A stretch of DNA of 50,909 nucleotides, taken from the NCBI GenBank assembly GCA_964394585.1, contig CAYMYI010000015.1, positions 1 through 50,909 on the forward strand. Direction: 5' to 3'. This document shows positions 8,727-18,089 of this stretch, piece by piece (within the stretch, counting starts at the first letter, position 1; the number at the start of each line of letters is the position of its first letter). Origin of the DNA: CAYUJH01 sp964394585 (lineage in GTDB: Bacteria; Bacteroidota; Bacteroidia; Cytophagales; Flammeovirgaceae). The translations under genes and the position numbers were made by a program. The notes below the pieces were generated by a model. The model did no database searches and had not been told where the DNA came from. It worked only from the letters and a program-made list of their open reading frames with translations.

Positions 8727-10187
8727 TCAGTTTACCTGGCATTTCGGGCGCAACTGCCTGAATTTCTGTATTTCCTCTTCGGGCACGTTGCTTTCTTGCA
8801 GGTCGACTAACGAAAGCCTACGCAGCGACATGAGCGGTTGAATCGTACTCACATTGGTGTACGAAAGCCAGATAGAATTTAGCGCAAATAATTGCTGAAG
8901 AGGTTCTATCGATTTTACCGGTGTGCCAGAAATATCAAGCGATTGCAACTTTTTGAGTGGCTGCAATGGCGATAAATCTTTCACATGTGTACGCGAGATG
9001 TTCAATTCTTGCAAGTTGGTAAGGGCACGGAGCGGTTCTAACGACTCAATTTTTAAACCCGAAAGGCTAAGTTCTGTTAAGCGACGCAGGTTTTTCAAGG
9101 GGCTTAAATCGGTGATTTTTGTGTTGTAAATTTTGAGTGTTTGCAAACGCGTAAGCCCTTCAATCGGCTCAAGTGTGGTAATTTTAGTATTGGCACAGTC
9201 GAGCACTTCTAACTTCGTAAGGTTTGCCACCACCCCAATGCTATCGATTTTCGTATCGGAACAATGAAGTTCTTCTAGGTTTTTAAAATGCTGCAGTACC
9301 GATAAATCGCTCACTTTAGTTTCGTAAAAGGTGAGTCTTTGCATATTTTTCATGTTCACCAACGGCGCTAGGCTATCCACTTTTGTGAACGAGAAATCGA
9401 GATTTTCGAGTTTGGTCATGTTCCGAAGCGGCTCTAAGGTTTTAATTTTGGTGTCGGCACAGTGCAGAATACGCATTTCCGTATGGTTGCGCAAGGGCTC
9501 TAACGAACTCACCAAGGAGCCGGTAATGTACAACAGCTTCACATTGGGTAACGAGGCAATGGGCTTTAAATCAGTGATGCCAAACTCGTTGATTCCTCTA
9601 CCGGTACATACAATTTTTTGCAAATCGTAGATACGGTTCAAATCCATCAGAGTAGGTTCTTCGGAACTCATCCGAACTGTTACCCGAAACACATGTTTCC
9701 ATTGGTCGTCAAGGGCTTCCCACCAATCTTCGTACAAAACGGGGTAAAGGGTTATAGCGGGGTTCTTCTTACGAAAGGCATCCAAATCTTCGCGCGAAAC
9801 TTCGCTAAATGTGCAATTTACTTTTTCGAGGTTCGGAAGTTTTGCCAAAGGGGCCAGGTTGGTAATTTTAGTCCCAATCAGGTTAATTTTAGTCAGGTTA
9901 GTAAGCGAAGTAAGCGGCGTTAAATCTGTAATAGGGGCTTGGGCGGCATTTAAAGCACTCAAGCGGTATAAACTATCTAAATCGGCTTGGCTTACTGCTT
10001 CGGGGGTAACCCCTACATTGCTGGCAAAAACTTGTTGCCAAACCGCAGGGAGCTGCTCCCACCATGCCACCGTTAGGGGGTTCTGCGAAACTTCTTGGGC
10101 AGTTTCTTGAAATGCAACAGCTTGGGCATCCTTGCTTGCACATACAACTACTACACAAAGCCAACAAACGAATACAAACGTTTTCAC
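8727..10187 (-). CDS. Exported leucine-rich-repeat protein with duplicated module design
   Basis: 486 aa. The start is a GTG at 10187: an in-frame stop lies 15 bp upstream and there is no nearby ATG. MKTFVFVCWLCVVVVCASKDAQA is a signal peptide. About fifteen internalin-like LRRs of 21-23 residues follow (pattern LxxLxxLxxLxxLxxLxxTxI). Two modules each open with a Trp-rich motif, WWEQLPAVWQQVF (42-54) and WWEALDDQWKHVF (155-167). Each ends with a similar helical cap, SREDLDAFRKKNP (131-143) and PEEEIQKFRQLRP near the C-terminus. The first module has only a few LRRs and the second has most of them. It is probably a periplasmic or surface binding protein with unknown ligand. A good promoter lies 65 bp upstream. 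Confidence 0.85.
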   Translation of the reverse strand: MKTFVFVCWLCVVVVCASKDAQAVAFQETAQEVSQNPLTVAWWEQLPAVWQQVFASNVGVTPEAVSQADLDSLYRLSALNAAQAPITDLTPLTSLTNLTKINLIGTKITNLAPLAKLPNLEKVNCTFSEVSREDLDAFRKKNPAITLYPVLYEDWWEALDDQWKHVFRVTVRMSSEEPTLMDLNRIYDLQKIVCTGRGINEFGITDLKPIASLPNVKLLYITGSLVSSLEPLRNHTEMRILHCADTKIKTLEPLRNMTKLENLDFSFTKVDSLAPLVNMKNMQRLTFYETKVSDLSVLQHFKNLEELHCSDTKIDSIGVVANLTKLEVLDCANTKITTLEPIEGLTRLQTLKIYNTKITDLSPLKNLRRLTELSLSGLKIESLEPLRALTNLQELNISRTHVKDLSPLQPLKKLQSLDISGTPVKSIEPLQQLFALNSIWLSYTNVSTIQPLMSLRRLSLVDLQESNVPEEEIQKFRQLRPKCQVN

Positions 10188-10251
10188 GAATAATAGAATT
10201 TTTTAGTAGATGAACGATAGATTCTTTGTGAGTTGTAACGTTGATTTTTGG

Positions 10252-10285
10252 CAAAACTATACCTTTTGCGGCTGCCCTTCTCAAA
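10252..10285 (-). promoter_or_regulatory. Promoter of the LRR protein gene
   Basis: On the minus strand TTTTG (10286-10282) is followed after 22 bp by TAGTTTTG (10259-10252). This matches the Bacteroidota -33/-7 pattern. The -7 box is 65 bp before the GTG start. Confidence 0.55.
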
Positions 10286-10376
10286 ATTTCACAACAAAGT
10301 AAGAAATCAGTGCAAACTCCCTTAGGATTCCTGAATATCGGCGAATACCAGAGATAACCTGTGTTTTAAAAAGAAA

Positions 10377-10441
10377 TGATAACTCTTGAGCAAACTCGTG
10401 ATCACATTTGATTTTTTACTGAAAAATTTCAAAAGTTATCA
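10377..10441. repeat. Imperfect inverted repeat TGATAACTYTTG
   Basis: TGATAACTCTTG (10377-10388) and its near-complement CAAAAGTTATCA (10430-10441) match at 11 of 12 positions with a 41-bp spacer, in gene-free AT-rich DNA. They could be arms of a decayed mobile element or a large hairpin. There is no T run and no target duplication that I can see. Confidence 0.4.
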
Positions 10442-10447
10442 CAAAAC

Positions 10448-10535
10448 AAAATGGGAACTTGCCTTTAAAGACTGTAATGAAAGCTTTCCCTAAAAAAAAC
10501 ATTTCATACACATTGTTATTAAAATGGGAACTTGC
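10448..10535. repeat. Direct repeat AAAATGGGAACTTGC, two copies
   Basis: Identical 15-mers at 10448-10462 and 10521-10535, 73 bp apart, each followed 16-17 bp later by GTAAT. They lie in the same gene-poor stretch as the inverted repeat and an AraC-type remnant. This suggests a duplication or decayed sequence. Confidence 0.5.
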
Positions 10536-10700
10536 TCTCAGGAGTGGTAATCAGGTAAAAAACACCGAACAAAAACAGCTATTTTATTCAAGTTTTTTCG
10601 TTACTCAAACAATCTTTCATCTTCGCGCAACACGCAAAGAATAATGAATAGCATCTCCTTGGTACTTAGAAATAAAAAACTCGGTAGTTCCTGTTTTTCG
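10536..10700. other. Gene-poor remainder of the 10.2-10.9 kb interval
   Basis: AT-rich sequence with no credible ORF, tRNA or promoter that I can see. The whole 10188-10896 interval holds only the LRR promoter, the inverted and direct repeats, the AraC-type remnant and a terminator. Confidence 0.4.
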
Positions 10701-10820
10701 TTAAAAATACGCTTTAGGCTTTTTACCAAAACGCTCTTCATATAATTGCGCAAAACGCGTTACATGGTTAATCCCAACGGCGTAGGCAACTGCAGTGGCA
10801 TTGTCGTACACTCGATTTTC
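10701..10820 (-). pseudogene. Remnant of an AraC-family helix-turn-helix C-terminus
   Basis: About 38 codons in one minus-strand frame read NATAVAYAVGINHVTRFAQL then YEERFGKKPKAYF and a stop at 10701-10703. This fits the second helix-turn-helix and terminal signature of AraC regulators (IAxxVGFxxxxxFxxxFKxxFGxxPxxY). Upstream in this frame there is no further AraC homology, only the terminator of the protease gene and a stop. It is therefore a decapitated fragment, not a working gene. The identification rests on a short motif. Confidence 0.5.
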
Positions 10821-10844
10821 CCAAAAGCAATTCGATTTATAAAG

Positions 10845-10877
10845 AAAGCCTTTCCAAATAAATGGAAAGGCTTTTTT
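10845..10877. terminator. Terminator hairpin after the S8 protease gene
   Basis: AAAGCCTTTCC (10845-10855) pairs perfectly with GGAAAGGCTTT (10864-10874) across an 8-base loop. A six-T run follows on the plus strand and a weaker T-rich tract on the minus strand. It lies 20 bp past the protease stop codon. Confidence 0.75.
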
Positions 10878-10896
10878 AGGTTATCTCTTTACAAAA

Positions 10897-13800
10897 TTAT
10901 TCTTTCACAATGCGCTTAACGCTGAAGCGACTGCCCTGTTGTGCCCGCAAAATGTACATGCCTGCAGGGAACTCGCTCAAATTAAACCGATGGGTAAGAC
11001 GGTTCGCCGTTTTGATGCGTTCTACACGCCGCACAACCTTGCCCTCTACTGTGGCAATTTCTAACTGCAACGTTCCCATTTCTTCGTTTTCAATTTCAAA
11101 CTCAAACGTACCGTCATTAGGGTTCGGGAATACCGATACGCCTGGCAAGAGGGATTCTTCATCTAGCGAAGTAAGGCGGAAGGTCCCCACTGCGCTTGCA
11201 GTACATCCACTCGCCGAAGTCGCTTTAAGTGTAATGGTATAATCGCCAAGATTCTCGAATAAAACACTAGGGTTTTGATTGCGGCTAGTTTGTCCATTCC
11301 CAAAGTTCCACTCCCAGGCTACGGCATTGGTACTCAAATCGGTAAATTGGATGGGTGTATTTTGGCGAATGTCTACAGAGTCAAACGCAATTTGAAACGC
11401 CGCCGTAGGCAGCTCATCTACAATAATTGGCACCACCTCGGAAGTATTGCTACAGCCGAGGGTGTTATCGGTTACGGTAACCGAGTAATTGCCCGATTCG
11501 GTTACGGCAATCGTGCGTGTAGTTGCACCGTTACTCCAAAGGTATGCATCAGCTAAGCGGGCTGTCAAGAAAGTAGTATCCCCTGCACACAAGCGTGTAC
11601 GCCCCGAAATGGTAAGAGCTGGGTTGGCACGCATACGCACATTAGCAGGCTCTCGTAAACTTTCTACCCCATTCACTACTTGGGCAACATACAATACGGT
11701 GTCGTCAGTGAGAGGAGTGGTAGTATACCGATCTCCTTCAAAAAATGGTTCTCCTCCGAAGGGATCGCTATACCAGCGGTATTCGCTTCCGCCAGAAGCG
11801 GTTACCTCTACCGACTCGCCAATACACGAAGGGGTAAAACTCAACGAAGGCTTAGCGAATTGAAACGTTTGGTTGTACATTTCGTCGGCGGCTTGGGCAG
11901 AGCGCAAAATATCTGCGAGGTCATCGCCTGCGTGGATGGCAAACGCCACGCGAACAGCTTCGCCTGTTGCAATATTGTATGGGCCAGAGCCTACCGTGTG
12001 GCTCATATCATTCACTTCGCCTTCAGGCATGTTTGCATGGGTGAGTACGCTCGTGCCGCTCGATAGACTCGTGAATTTCTCACCGTTTAGGAATCCATCA
12101 TACACTCCAAAAGGACTGCCTTCCGCATCCTGATTGTTGTTGATGGGGTAATAATTAGGCTCGCCGGTAAGCACTTGAATTCCGGCGAAAATGGTATCAG
12201 AAAAGTTCGTATTAAAGATGTACCCAAGACGGTACTCTTGGTTCCAATCGGCAGAATCGCGACTACCAATATCCCAATCGGCATATAGCCCTACAAAAAA
12301 CTCTTCGATATTATTTTCTCCCACATTTTTAATATCATATTCCATGATGACGTATTGGTCGTGTGGGTCGTCGGCAAACACCAACGAGCGGTAGTCGATC
12401 TCAAGCTTAGAAGGCACATTGTTCGCCGTAGTATTATCTAACTTACCGGACACTTCGAATACGGAGCGTTCGCCGGGTTCTTTGGTAACAAGGGTCTGAA
12501 TACTTGTGAAATGATCGTGGATGAGCCCCTGCCCTGTAATGGAAGTATCTGCGCGTACGGTAGTGGATAAATCTACCGGTGAGGTTCCCATCATCAAGCC
12601 CATTTCAAACAATAAACTAATTTCTTGATAAATAAACCCAAGCCCGTTGTTGGCAGGGAAATCTTTAAAGCCAAATCTGCCATTATTGGGCAATGAAGTT
12701 GTCACCAAATTTCTTTCAATGTTAATGATAGAAGGATTGACAGTCAGGTTAATGATTTGATAGTCTTCATAATTGGTGTCGGAAAACTCAATGCGCATTT
12801 GTAGCGCTAAATCTTCGAGTGCAAACTCAGAAACTTGTAACATAAAGGGTTCTTGTGCATTGCTGATGGTTTGCCCGGGTTCCATCGGGCCTAGGGGAAA
12901 CGAGTTGTTGAGTACAGTAACAAACGGGCTGCCCAAAAAAAGCTCGGCGCGTAGTTGCGGGCTCGATTGAAATAAGTAGTTGGTAAAATCGCCTGTTACC
13001 AATACGGTATCACCTGCTTGTAAATTAGTGCTGCCGCGCGTGTTCACAATCCGAATGTTCTCAAACTCAAGTCCGGGTTTCTGGGCAGAAAGTGCCGCTT
13101 GTATATCGAGCTTTCCACTCCCGATAGTTCTAGGATTGATATTATTGATTTCGTATAAAGAAGGGTCGGCCGTTACCCGCAGTTGCTTGGCAATTTGTTT
13201 AGCTGAGAAATTAGGGAATTGGTTACGAAGCAAGGCTGCAGCCCCGGCTACAATTGGCGAGGCAAACGAAGTCCCGTTAAGTGCCTCGTAAGGCTCATCG
13301 AAGCCGGTGGTAAGAATGCCCACACCGGGGGCTGCAATCGAAATTTGCGCCCCTTGCGAAGAAAAGCTAGCACGGTTATCATTTCGATCGATTGCCGCAA
13401 CAGAGACTACATTCTCATAACTAGCAGGGTATTCAGGTCTAAAACCTCCGGCATTACCCGCCGCTGCAACCACCACAATATCTTCGTCGAGTGCTGCTAC
13501 ATTTACAATCTCTTCGGCAATATCGCTACGGAAAAAACCACCCCACGAGAGGTTCATCACATCTACGCGGTTTTCGGTAAGGTAAATCACCCCGGCATAG
13601 GGGTTGTAGACTCCTGAGTCGTCTTCGCGTTGGTTATCAAACGTATGTTTTGTTGTCAAGATTTTTGAACGGAAACTAATCCCTGCAATACCAATCTCGT
13701 TATCTGCTTGAGCGGCAGCAGCACCGGCTACCCATGTGCCATGCGCATTGAAGCCTCCTACAAAAATTTGAGGGTTGTTATCTTCCCGAGGACGTAGCGT

Positions 13801-14466
13801 ATCCGAACCGGCAAAGTCCCACCCTTGCACATCGTCGATATAGCCATTTTCGTCGTCGTCTATTCCGTTGCCCGCAATTTCCGCCTCATTTTTATAAAGA
13901 ATATTCACCAAATCGGGGTGGTTAAGGTGCGTACCGGCATCTACAATGCCAATAAGAATGTCTTCGTTGCCTTGGGTGATATCCCAGGCTTCAAAGGCTT
14001 TTACACTTTCTAAATAATATTGATCTGCCAATAGCGAATCAGACGGCTGGTAATGGAACCGATACTTTACATCGGGTTCTACATACTGAAAAACGCCCAA
14101 TGCTTTCATTTCTCGAATAGCCTCTTCGAGTGACAGATTGCGGTCGTACTCAATTTGGTAGAATAACGACACATCGACCCCCGAAGGATTATGTGCACGT
14201 TGGCGATGCTTGCGGATGTACGGGGCATGGTACATCTGCTGTGAGCGCAACTTCAATTTTTGAAAGGTTTTCTGCACACGAGCAGAGCGCTTTGCCGACC
14301 CCTGCAAGATGGTGCGAAACTGTGGTTTGAGTTTCACAAGCAAGCGCCCGGGAACATACTCTATATTTTGATATTCGGAGTTGGCTAGTAAGCTGGCATC
14401 CTTTTGTGCAGTGGCCGAAAACCCACTCAATAGCAAAAGGACTGAAAGTACCCAATATTTATGCAT
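10897..14466 (-). CDS. Secreted subtilisin-like S8 serine protease with PKD and type IX sorting domain
   Basis: 1189 aa from the ATG at 14466. An upstream TTG would add 27 residues before the obvious signal peptide MHKYWVLSVLLLLSGFSATAQ. A propeptide-like region runs to about 140. The S8 catalytic domain is at about 165-430 with Asp176 (IVDAGTHLNHPDL), His242 (AHGTWVAG), oxyanion Asn338 (AAGNAG) and Ser400 (GTSFASPIVAGAAAL). A long beta-rich middle follows, then a PKD domain at about 1018-1100 (WEWNFGNGQTS) and a type A T9SS sorting domain over the last 85 residues (VFPNPNDGTFEFEIE; FPAGMYILRAQQGSR; KRIVKE). It is therefore secreted or surface-anchored through the type IX system, probably for extracellular protein breakdown. 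Monocistronic, with a terminator just downstream. Confidence 0.95.
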   Translation of the reverse strand: MHKYWVLSVLLLLSGFSATAQKDASLLANSEYQNIEYVPGRLLVKLKPQFRTILQGSAKRSARVQKTFQKLKLRSQQMYHAPYIRKHRQRAHNPSGVDVSLFYQIEYDRNLSLEEAIREMKALGVFQYVEPDVKYRFHYQPSDSLLADQYYLESVKAFEAWDITQGNEDILIGIVDAGTHLNHPDLVNILYKNEAEIAGNGIDDDENGYIDDVQGWDFAGSDTLRPREDNNPQIFVGGFNAHGTWVAGAAAAQADNEIGIAGISFRSKILTTKHTFDNQREDDSGVYNPYAGVIYLTENRVDVMNLSWGGFFRSDIAEEIVNVAALDEDIVVVAAAGNAGGFRPEYPASYENVVSVAAIDRNDNRASFSSQGAQISIAAPGVGILTTGFDEPYEALNGTSFASPIVAGAAALLRNQFPNFSAKQIAKQLRVTADPSLYEINNINPRTIGSGKLDIQAALSAQKPGLEFENIRIVNTRGSTNLQAGDTVLVTGDFTNYLFQSSPQLRAELFLGSPFVTVLNNSFPLGPMEPGQTISNAQEPFMLQVSEFALEDLALQMRIEFSDTNYEDYQIINLTVNPSIINIERNLVTTSLPNNGRFGFKDFPANNGLGFIYQEISLLFEMGLMMGTSPVDLSTTVRADTSITGQGLIHDHFTSIQTLVTKEPGERSVFEVSGKLDNTTANNVPSKLEIDYRSLVFADDPHDQYVIMEYDIKNVGENNIEEFFVGLYADWDIGSRDSADWNQEYRLGYIFNTNFSDTIFAGIQVLTGEPNYYPINNNQDAEGSPFGVYDGFLNGEKFTSLSSGTSVLTHANMPEGEVNDMSHTVGSGPYNIATGEAVRVAFAIHAGDDLADILRSAQAADEMYNQTFQFAKPSLSFTPSCIGESVEVTASGGSEYRWYSDPFGGEPFFEGDRYTTTPLTDDTVLYVAQVVNGVESLREPANVRMRANPALTISGRTRLCAGDTTFLTARLADAYLWSNGATTRTIAVTESGNYSVTVTDNTLGCSNTSEVVPIIVDELPTAAFQIAFDSVDIRQNTPIQFTDLSTNAVAWEWNFGNGQTSRNQNPSVLFENLGDYTITLKATSASGCTASAVGTFRLTSLDEESLLPGVSVFPNPNDGTFEFEIENEEMGTLQLEIATVEGKVVRRVERIKTANRLTHRFNLSEFPAGMYILRAQQGSRFSVKRIVKE

Positions 14467-14622
14467 GAGATTTTGTATGTGGTTTTTTATGAATAGATTT
14501 ATTAAAACAGCTTTAAAATTAGTATTTCTTCTATATACCTTATACAAAGTTTAGGTTGAAATGTAAGGTTCAACACTTTAAAAAAAGTAATTTCTTTTGA
14601 GTCATGTATTCCTTAATCCATC

Positions 14623-15345
14623 ATGAAGCCGAACAAAACGATGCTTGCCCTTATAGGGGTACTTTGTCTGATAGCCGAAGTGAGTAAGGCTCAATTTCCC
14701 ACAAACTACACTGCCAATGCCTTACTCGCCGGGCGATACAACCATCTGTTGCACGATAGCTCGTACCACGAGCAACTACAGAATAGCCAAGTATGGCATA
14801 TGCAACTCCTACAATGGAATGCTCGGATAGATTCGTTGCAACAAGCATTTGCACAAAAAAAAACCGGAAACCCTATGCAACTCGATACGGTATTTGTTCG
14901 CCTGCGAAATCAAAATTCTGACGATGTGTACCAATGGGTACGTGCGCACCCTAAGTTAGCTAATACGTTGGGTGCTGAACGTCTACAAATAATCTACGAC
15001 CTCGACCGCCAAGGCGTATATGCCTACCGCGAACAAGAAAAAAGAAGGGCGTGGGCACAAGAAGTAGTGAACTTTATGAACCAAGATGTTGACTTTATTG
15101 AAAAAGAGGGCATGTTATTCCCATTCTCAGCCATGAAACTGGGAGCACACTATCGAAGTATGTTACTCGAAGAGATGGAATTATACAAACAAGGGCGATG
15201 GAAGTCGGGTGAATCGCGCTTAGTGTTGTTACTGGGTTCTTCAAGAAAACATTACTATGATGATGTATTGAATATGAAAGTGTATTTCTTGCGTAACAAA
15301 ACTGAAGAACAATTTTTTGAACACGTTATTTCATTTATTCAATAG
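14623..15345 (+). CDS. Exported protein of unknown function
   Basis: 240 aa from the ATG at 14623. MKPNKTMLALIGVLCLIAEVSKAQ is a good Sec signal peptide. The mature part is largely helical, without cysteines, repeats or catalytic motifs that I recognise (LRNQNSDDVYQWVRAHPKLA; FPFSAMKLGAHYRSMLLEEM). It diverges from the S8 protease gene, and its last 11 bp overlap the end of the convergent dehydrogenase gene. No family recognised; a periplasmic location is likely. Confidence 0.75.
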   Translation: MKPNKTMLALIGVLCLIAEVSKAQFPTNYTANALLAGRYNHLLHDSSYHEQLQNSQVWHMQLLQWNARIDSLQQAFAQKKTGNPMQLDTVFVRLRNQNSDDVYQWVRAHPKLANTLGAERLQIIYDLDRQGVYAYREQEKRRAWAQEVVNFMNQDVDFIEKEGMLFPFSAMKLGAHYRSMLLEEMELYKQGRWKSGESRLVLLLGSSRKHYYDDVLNMKVYFLRNKTEEQFFEHVISFIQ

Positions 15346-16282
15346 GGTTTGCTTGTAGGAAGGCGGCAATTTTAGCAACCATAGCCTCATTAATTTTTCG
15401 GTACGACTCGAACGTCCATCCGGCAACATGGGGGGTAAACAACACTTGGGCTGATTGAGTAAGAAACTCAAAGTAAGTGGCTTGCTCTGCCGACATCGTT
15501 TCCAGCTTTTCATTCTCTAAAACATCGAGTGCCGCACCACGAAGTTTGCCGCTTTGGAGCCCTTCAACTACTGCACGCAAAGGCACCACTTTGCCACGCG
15601 CCGTATTGATAAGATAAATGTTTTTATGAAATTGTTGGAAAAAGGCTGTATTGGCTAAATATTGATTTTCTTGGTTAAGGGGGATATGAAAACTCAAAAC
15701 ATCCGTTTCGGCAAAAAGCGTTTCTAGAGGAACTTCTTTGGCAAAGGTATCGCCGTAATTTTTCTTGAATTTATCATAGGCAAGCACCGTACAACCAAAT
15801 CCGGAAAGACGTTTGGCAAAAGCCTTTCCCATGTTGCCATAGCCTACAATGCCAACGGTCATCTCCCCTAGTTCATATCCTCGGTTTTCTTCTCTTCGCC
15901 ATATTTTCTGGCGCACCTCGCGGTCAGCCGTATGGATTTTGTTGAGCAAGCACAGAATCATCCCCACGGCTTGCTCGCCTACAGCATCGCGGTTGCCTTC
16001 CGGGGCGTTGAACAAGGCAATTTTATGATTTGCTGCCGCATCTTCATCAATTTGATCGATGCCCGCCCCGGCACGAGCAATGTAGCGTAGGCGGTTCGCT
16101 TTGGCAAAAAGATCAGCACCTAAGTACATTTTACTCCGAACAATCATGCCTTCGTATTCATGGATAATTTGGTGTACTTCTTCTTCGGTAATGTCGGGGC
16201 GATAGTGGGCTTCTACTCCAATTTCGCTTAGCAAAGGCACAATGGAATCGTGCGACTCGTCAATGATAAGGCAATTATGCAT
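15335..16282 (-). CDS. D-isomer-specific 2-hydroxyacid dehydrogenase (3-phosphoglycerate dehydrogenase-like)
   Basis: 315 aa, NAD-dependent. The Rossmann motif is VGIVGYGNMGKAFAKRL at about 143-160. The catalytic trio is Arg in INTARGKVV, Glu in VLENE and His in TPHVAGWT. The N-terminal segment RYIARAGAGIDQID is typical of the phosphoglycerate dehydrogenase/SerA branch, but there is no C-terminal ACT domain, so this is the short form. The substrate is uncertain: 3-phosphoglycerate (serine synthesis) or another 2-hydroxy acid. No serC or serB is adjacent. It overlaps the convergent gene by 11 bp and lies 87 bp downstream of the carboxylase gene, from which it is separated by a terminator. Confidence 0.9.
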   Translation of the reverse strand: MHNCLIIDESHDSIVPLLSEIGVEAHYRPDITEEEVHQIIHEYEGMIVRSKMYLGADLFAKANRLRYIARAGAGIDQIDEDAAANHKIALFNAPEGNRDAVGEQAVGMILCLLNKIHTADREVRQKIWRREENRGYELGEMTVGIVGYGNMGKAFAKRLSGFGCTVLAYDKFKKNYGDTFAKEVPLETLFAETDVLSFHIPLNQENQYLANTAFFQQFHKNIYLINTARGKVVPLRAVVEGLQSGKLRGAALDVLENEKLETMSAEQATYFEFLTQSAQVLFTPHVAGWTFESYRKINEAMVAKIAAFLQANPIE

Positions 16283-16304
16283 AGTCTATAAAAGCGGTTA
16301 AACA

Positions 16305-16350
16305 GAAAACAATAAAAAGAACCCAAAGGAGGTAGCAAAACCTTTGGGTT
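16305..16350 (-). terminator. Terminator after the acyl-CoA carboxylase gene
   Basis: On the minus strand AACCCAAAGG pairs with CCTTTGGGTT (16320-16329 and 16341-16350, 11-base loop), followed by a T-rich tail (TTCTTTTTATTG). It lies 20 bp past the carboxylase stop. Confidence 0.8.
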
Positions 16351-16369
16351 ACGTTCAATCATGAAGTAT

Positions 16370-17926
16370 TTATAAAGGAAGATTTCCGTGTTTCTTTTTC
16401 GGAAGCGTATCCACTTTATTCTCCAACATATCAAAGGCAGAAATAAGCTTCTTTCGTGTATTCTCAGGGATGATGACCTCGTCGATGAATCCGCGATAGG
16501 CTGCACGGTATGGGTTGGCAAACTTCTCGGTGTATTCTTCTACTTTTTCTTGCAGTTTCGCAGCTGGGTCTTCAGCACTCTGAATTTCCTTACGGAAGAT
16601 AATTTCCGAAGCACCCTGCGCACCCATTACCGCAATTTCGGCAGACGGCCATGCAAAGTTCAGGTCGGCACCAATATGCTTAGAGTTCATCACATCGTAG
16701 GCACCCCCGTATGCCTTGCGGGTAATTACTGTTACGCGAGGTACCGTTGCTTCGCAGAAGGCATAGAGCAGTTTTGCCCCGTTTTTTATAATACCGTTCC
16801 ACTCTTGATCGGTACCTGGCAAAAAGCCAGGGACATCCACCAACACAAGCAATGGCACGTTGAACGCATCGCAAAAGCGAACAAAACGCGCCGCTTTGTT
16901 GCTAGAGTTGTTATCGAGTACCCCGGCAAGTACGGCAGGCTGGTTGCCCACAATCCCGATTGAGCGGCCGGCTATACGCGCGAAGCCCACCACAATATTT
17001 TCTGCAAAATCTTTATGTACTTCCATGAACGAACCCGCATCGGCAATTTGATCAATCACTTCGCGCATATCATATGGCTGATTGGGGTTTTCTGGTACAA
17101 TTTCATTGAGCTTCGGGCGCAACTCGTCGGCAGGTTCGTATGGATATTTAGGGGCATCTTCTTCGCAATTTTGCGGAATGTAGCTCAACAATCGCTTAAT
17201 ATCTTCGATACAAACTGCCTCGTTGGCACTCGAAAAATGAGTTACACCACTTTTAGTGCCGTGGGCACTCGCTCCGCCTAAATCTTCAGCCGTTACTTCT
17301 TCGTGCGTTACAGTTTTCACCACGTTAGGGCCAGTTACAAACATGTACGAAGTATTTTCTACCATTAAGATGAAATCGGTAATGGCAGGCGAGTACACCG
17401 CCCCCCCGGCACAAGGGCCCATAATCGCCGAGATCTGCGGAACTACACCCGATGCAAGTGTATTTCGATAGAAAATATCGGCGTAGCCTCCAAGCGATTT
17501 TACACCTTCTTGGATACGCGCTCCCCCCGAATCGTTCAAGCCAATAACAGGTGCCCCGTTTTTCATGGCTAAATCCATGATTTTACAAATTTTCTCGGCG
17601 TGCGACTCAGAAAGTGAACCCCCAAACACGGTAAAATCTTGCGAGAAAACATACACTAACCTCCCGTGAATAGTACCATAGCCGGTTACAACACCATCGC
17701 CCAAATACCACTCGTTTTCCATACCGAAATCGGTACAACGGTGGCGTACAAACTTCCCCACTTCTTGGAACGTATCTTTATCGAGCAGAAGCTCAATTCG
17801 TTCGCGTGCTGTGAGTTTCCCTTTTTTATGTTGCGATGCAATCCGTGCTTCACCGCCGCCCAATTCTGCTTTTGCATTATTTTCTTTTAATAAGGCAAGT
17901 TGTTCCTGTTTTTTACCAGTGTCCAT
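16370..17926 (-). CDS. Acyl-CoA carboxylase beta subunit (propionyl-CoA carboxylase / methylmalonyl-CoA decarboxylase type)
   Basis: 518 aa, the usual length for the carboxyltransferase subunit. It transfers CO2 from carboxybiotin to an acyl-CoA, probably propionyl-CoA. The N-terminal crotonase-like half has GKLTARERIELLLD and the oxyanion-loop region GGARIQEGV...GPCAGGAVYSPA. The C-terminal half has FVRFCDAFNVPLLVLVDVPG and ITRKAYGGAYDVMNSK. No biotin carboxylase or biotin-carrier gene is adjacent, so those partners must be encoded elsewhere. The same fold serves MmdA decarboxylases; sequence alone cannot separate them here. A terminator follows. The 259-bp gap upstream is shared with the divergent pdhA. 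Confidence 0.93.
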   Translation of the reverse strand: MDTGKKQEQLALLKENNAKAELGGGEARIASQHKKGKLTARERIELLLDKDTFQEVGKFVRHRCTDFGMENEWYLGDGVVTGYGTIHGRLVYVFSQDFTVFGGSLSESHAEKICKIMDLAMKNGAPVIGLNDSGGARIQEGVKSLGGYADIFYRNTLASGVVPQISAIMGPCAGGAVYSPAITDFILMVENTSYMFVTGPNVVKTVTHEEVTAEDLGGASAHGTKSGVTHFSSANEAVCIEDIKRLLSYIPQNCEEDAPKYPYEPADELRPKLNEIVPENPNQPYDMREVIDQIADAGSFMEVHKDFAENIVVGFARIAGRSIGIVGNQPAVLAGVLDNNSSNKAARFVRFCDAFNVPLLVLVDVPGFLPGTDQEWNGIIKNGAKLLYAFCEATVPRVTVITRKAYGGAYDVMNSKHIGADLNFAWPSAEIAVMGAQGASEIIFRKEIQSAEDPAAKLQEKVEEYTEKFANPYRAAYRGFIDEVIIPENTRKKLISAFDMLENKVDTLPKKKHGNLPL

Positions 17927-18081
17927 AAAGTTTTTTGCTAAGATATGATATTAAAAAAGCGGGATTTCGTGTGCGTCCCTTTTTGATTTAAGACGAACTA
18001 AATTAACAATTAACGCCATGAAAAAAAGGATACTGTTCGATTTTGCCCAAAAGGGAGGCGGGTGTATTGAGGGCTTTTTCC

Positions 18082-18089
18082 TATCTTTG
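18082..18089 (+). promoter_or_regulatory. Candidate -7 box of pdhA promoter
   Basis: TATCTTTG matches TAnnTTTG and lies 96 bp before the pdhA ATG. No -33 TTG sits at 17-23 bp, so support is partial. Confidence 0.35.

Noticed and set aside
10459..10644. 61-codon plus-strand ORF
   Set aside because: It spans the second copy of the direct repeat in AT-rich DNA, has no recognisable composition or motif, and no upstream promoter. Taken as chance.
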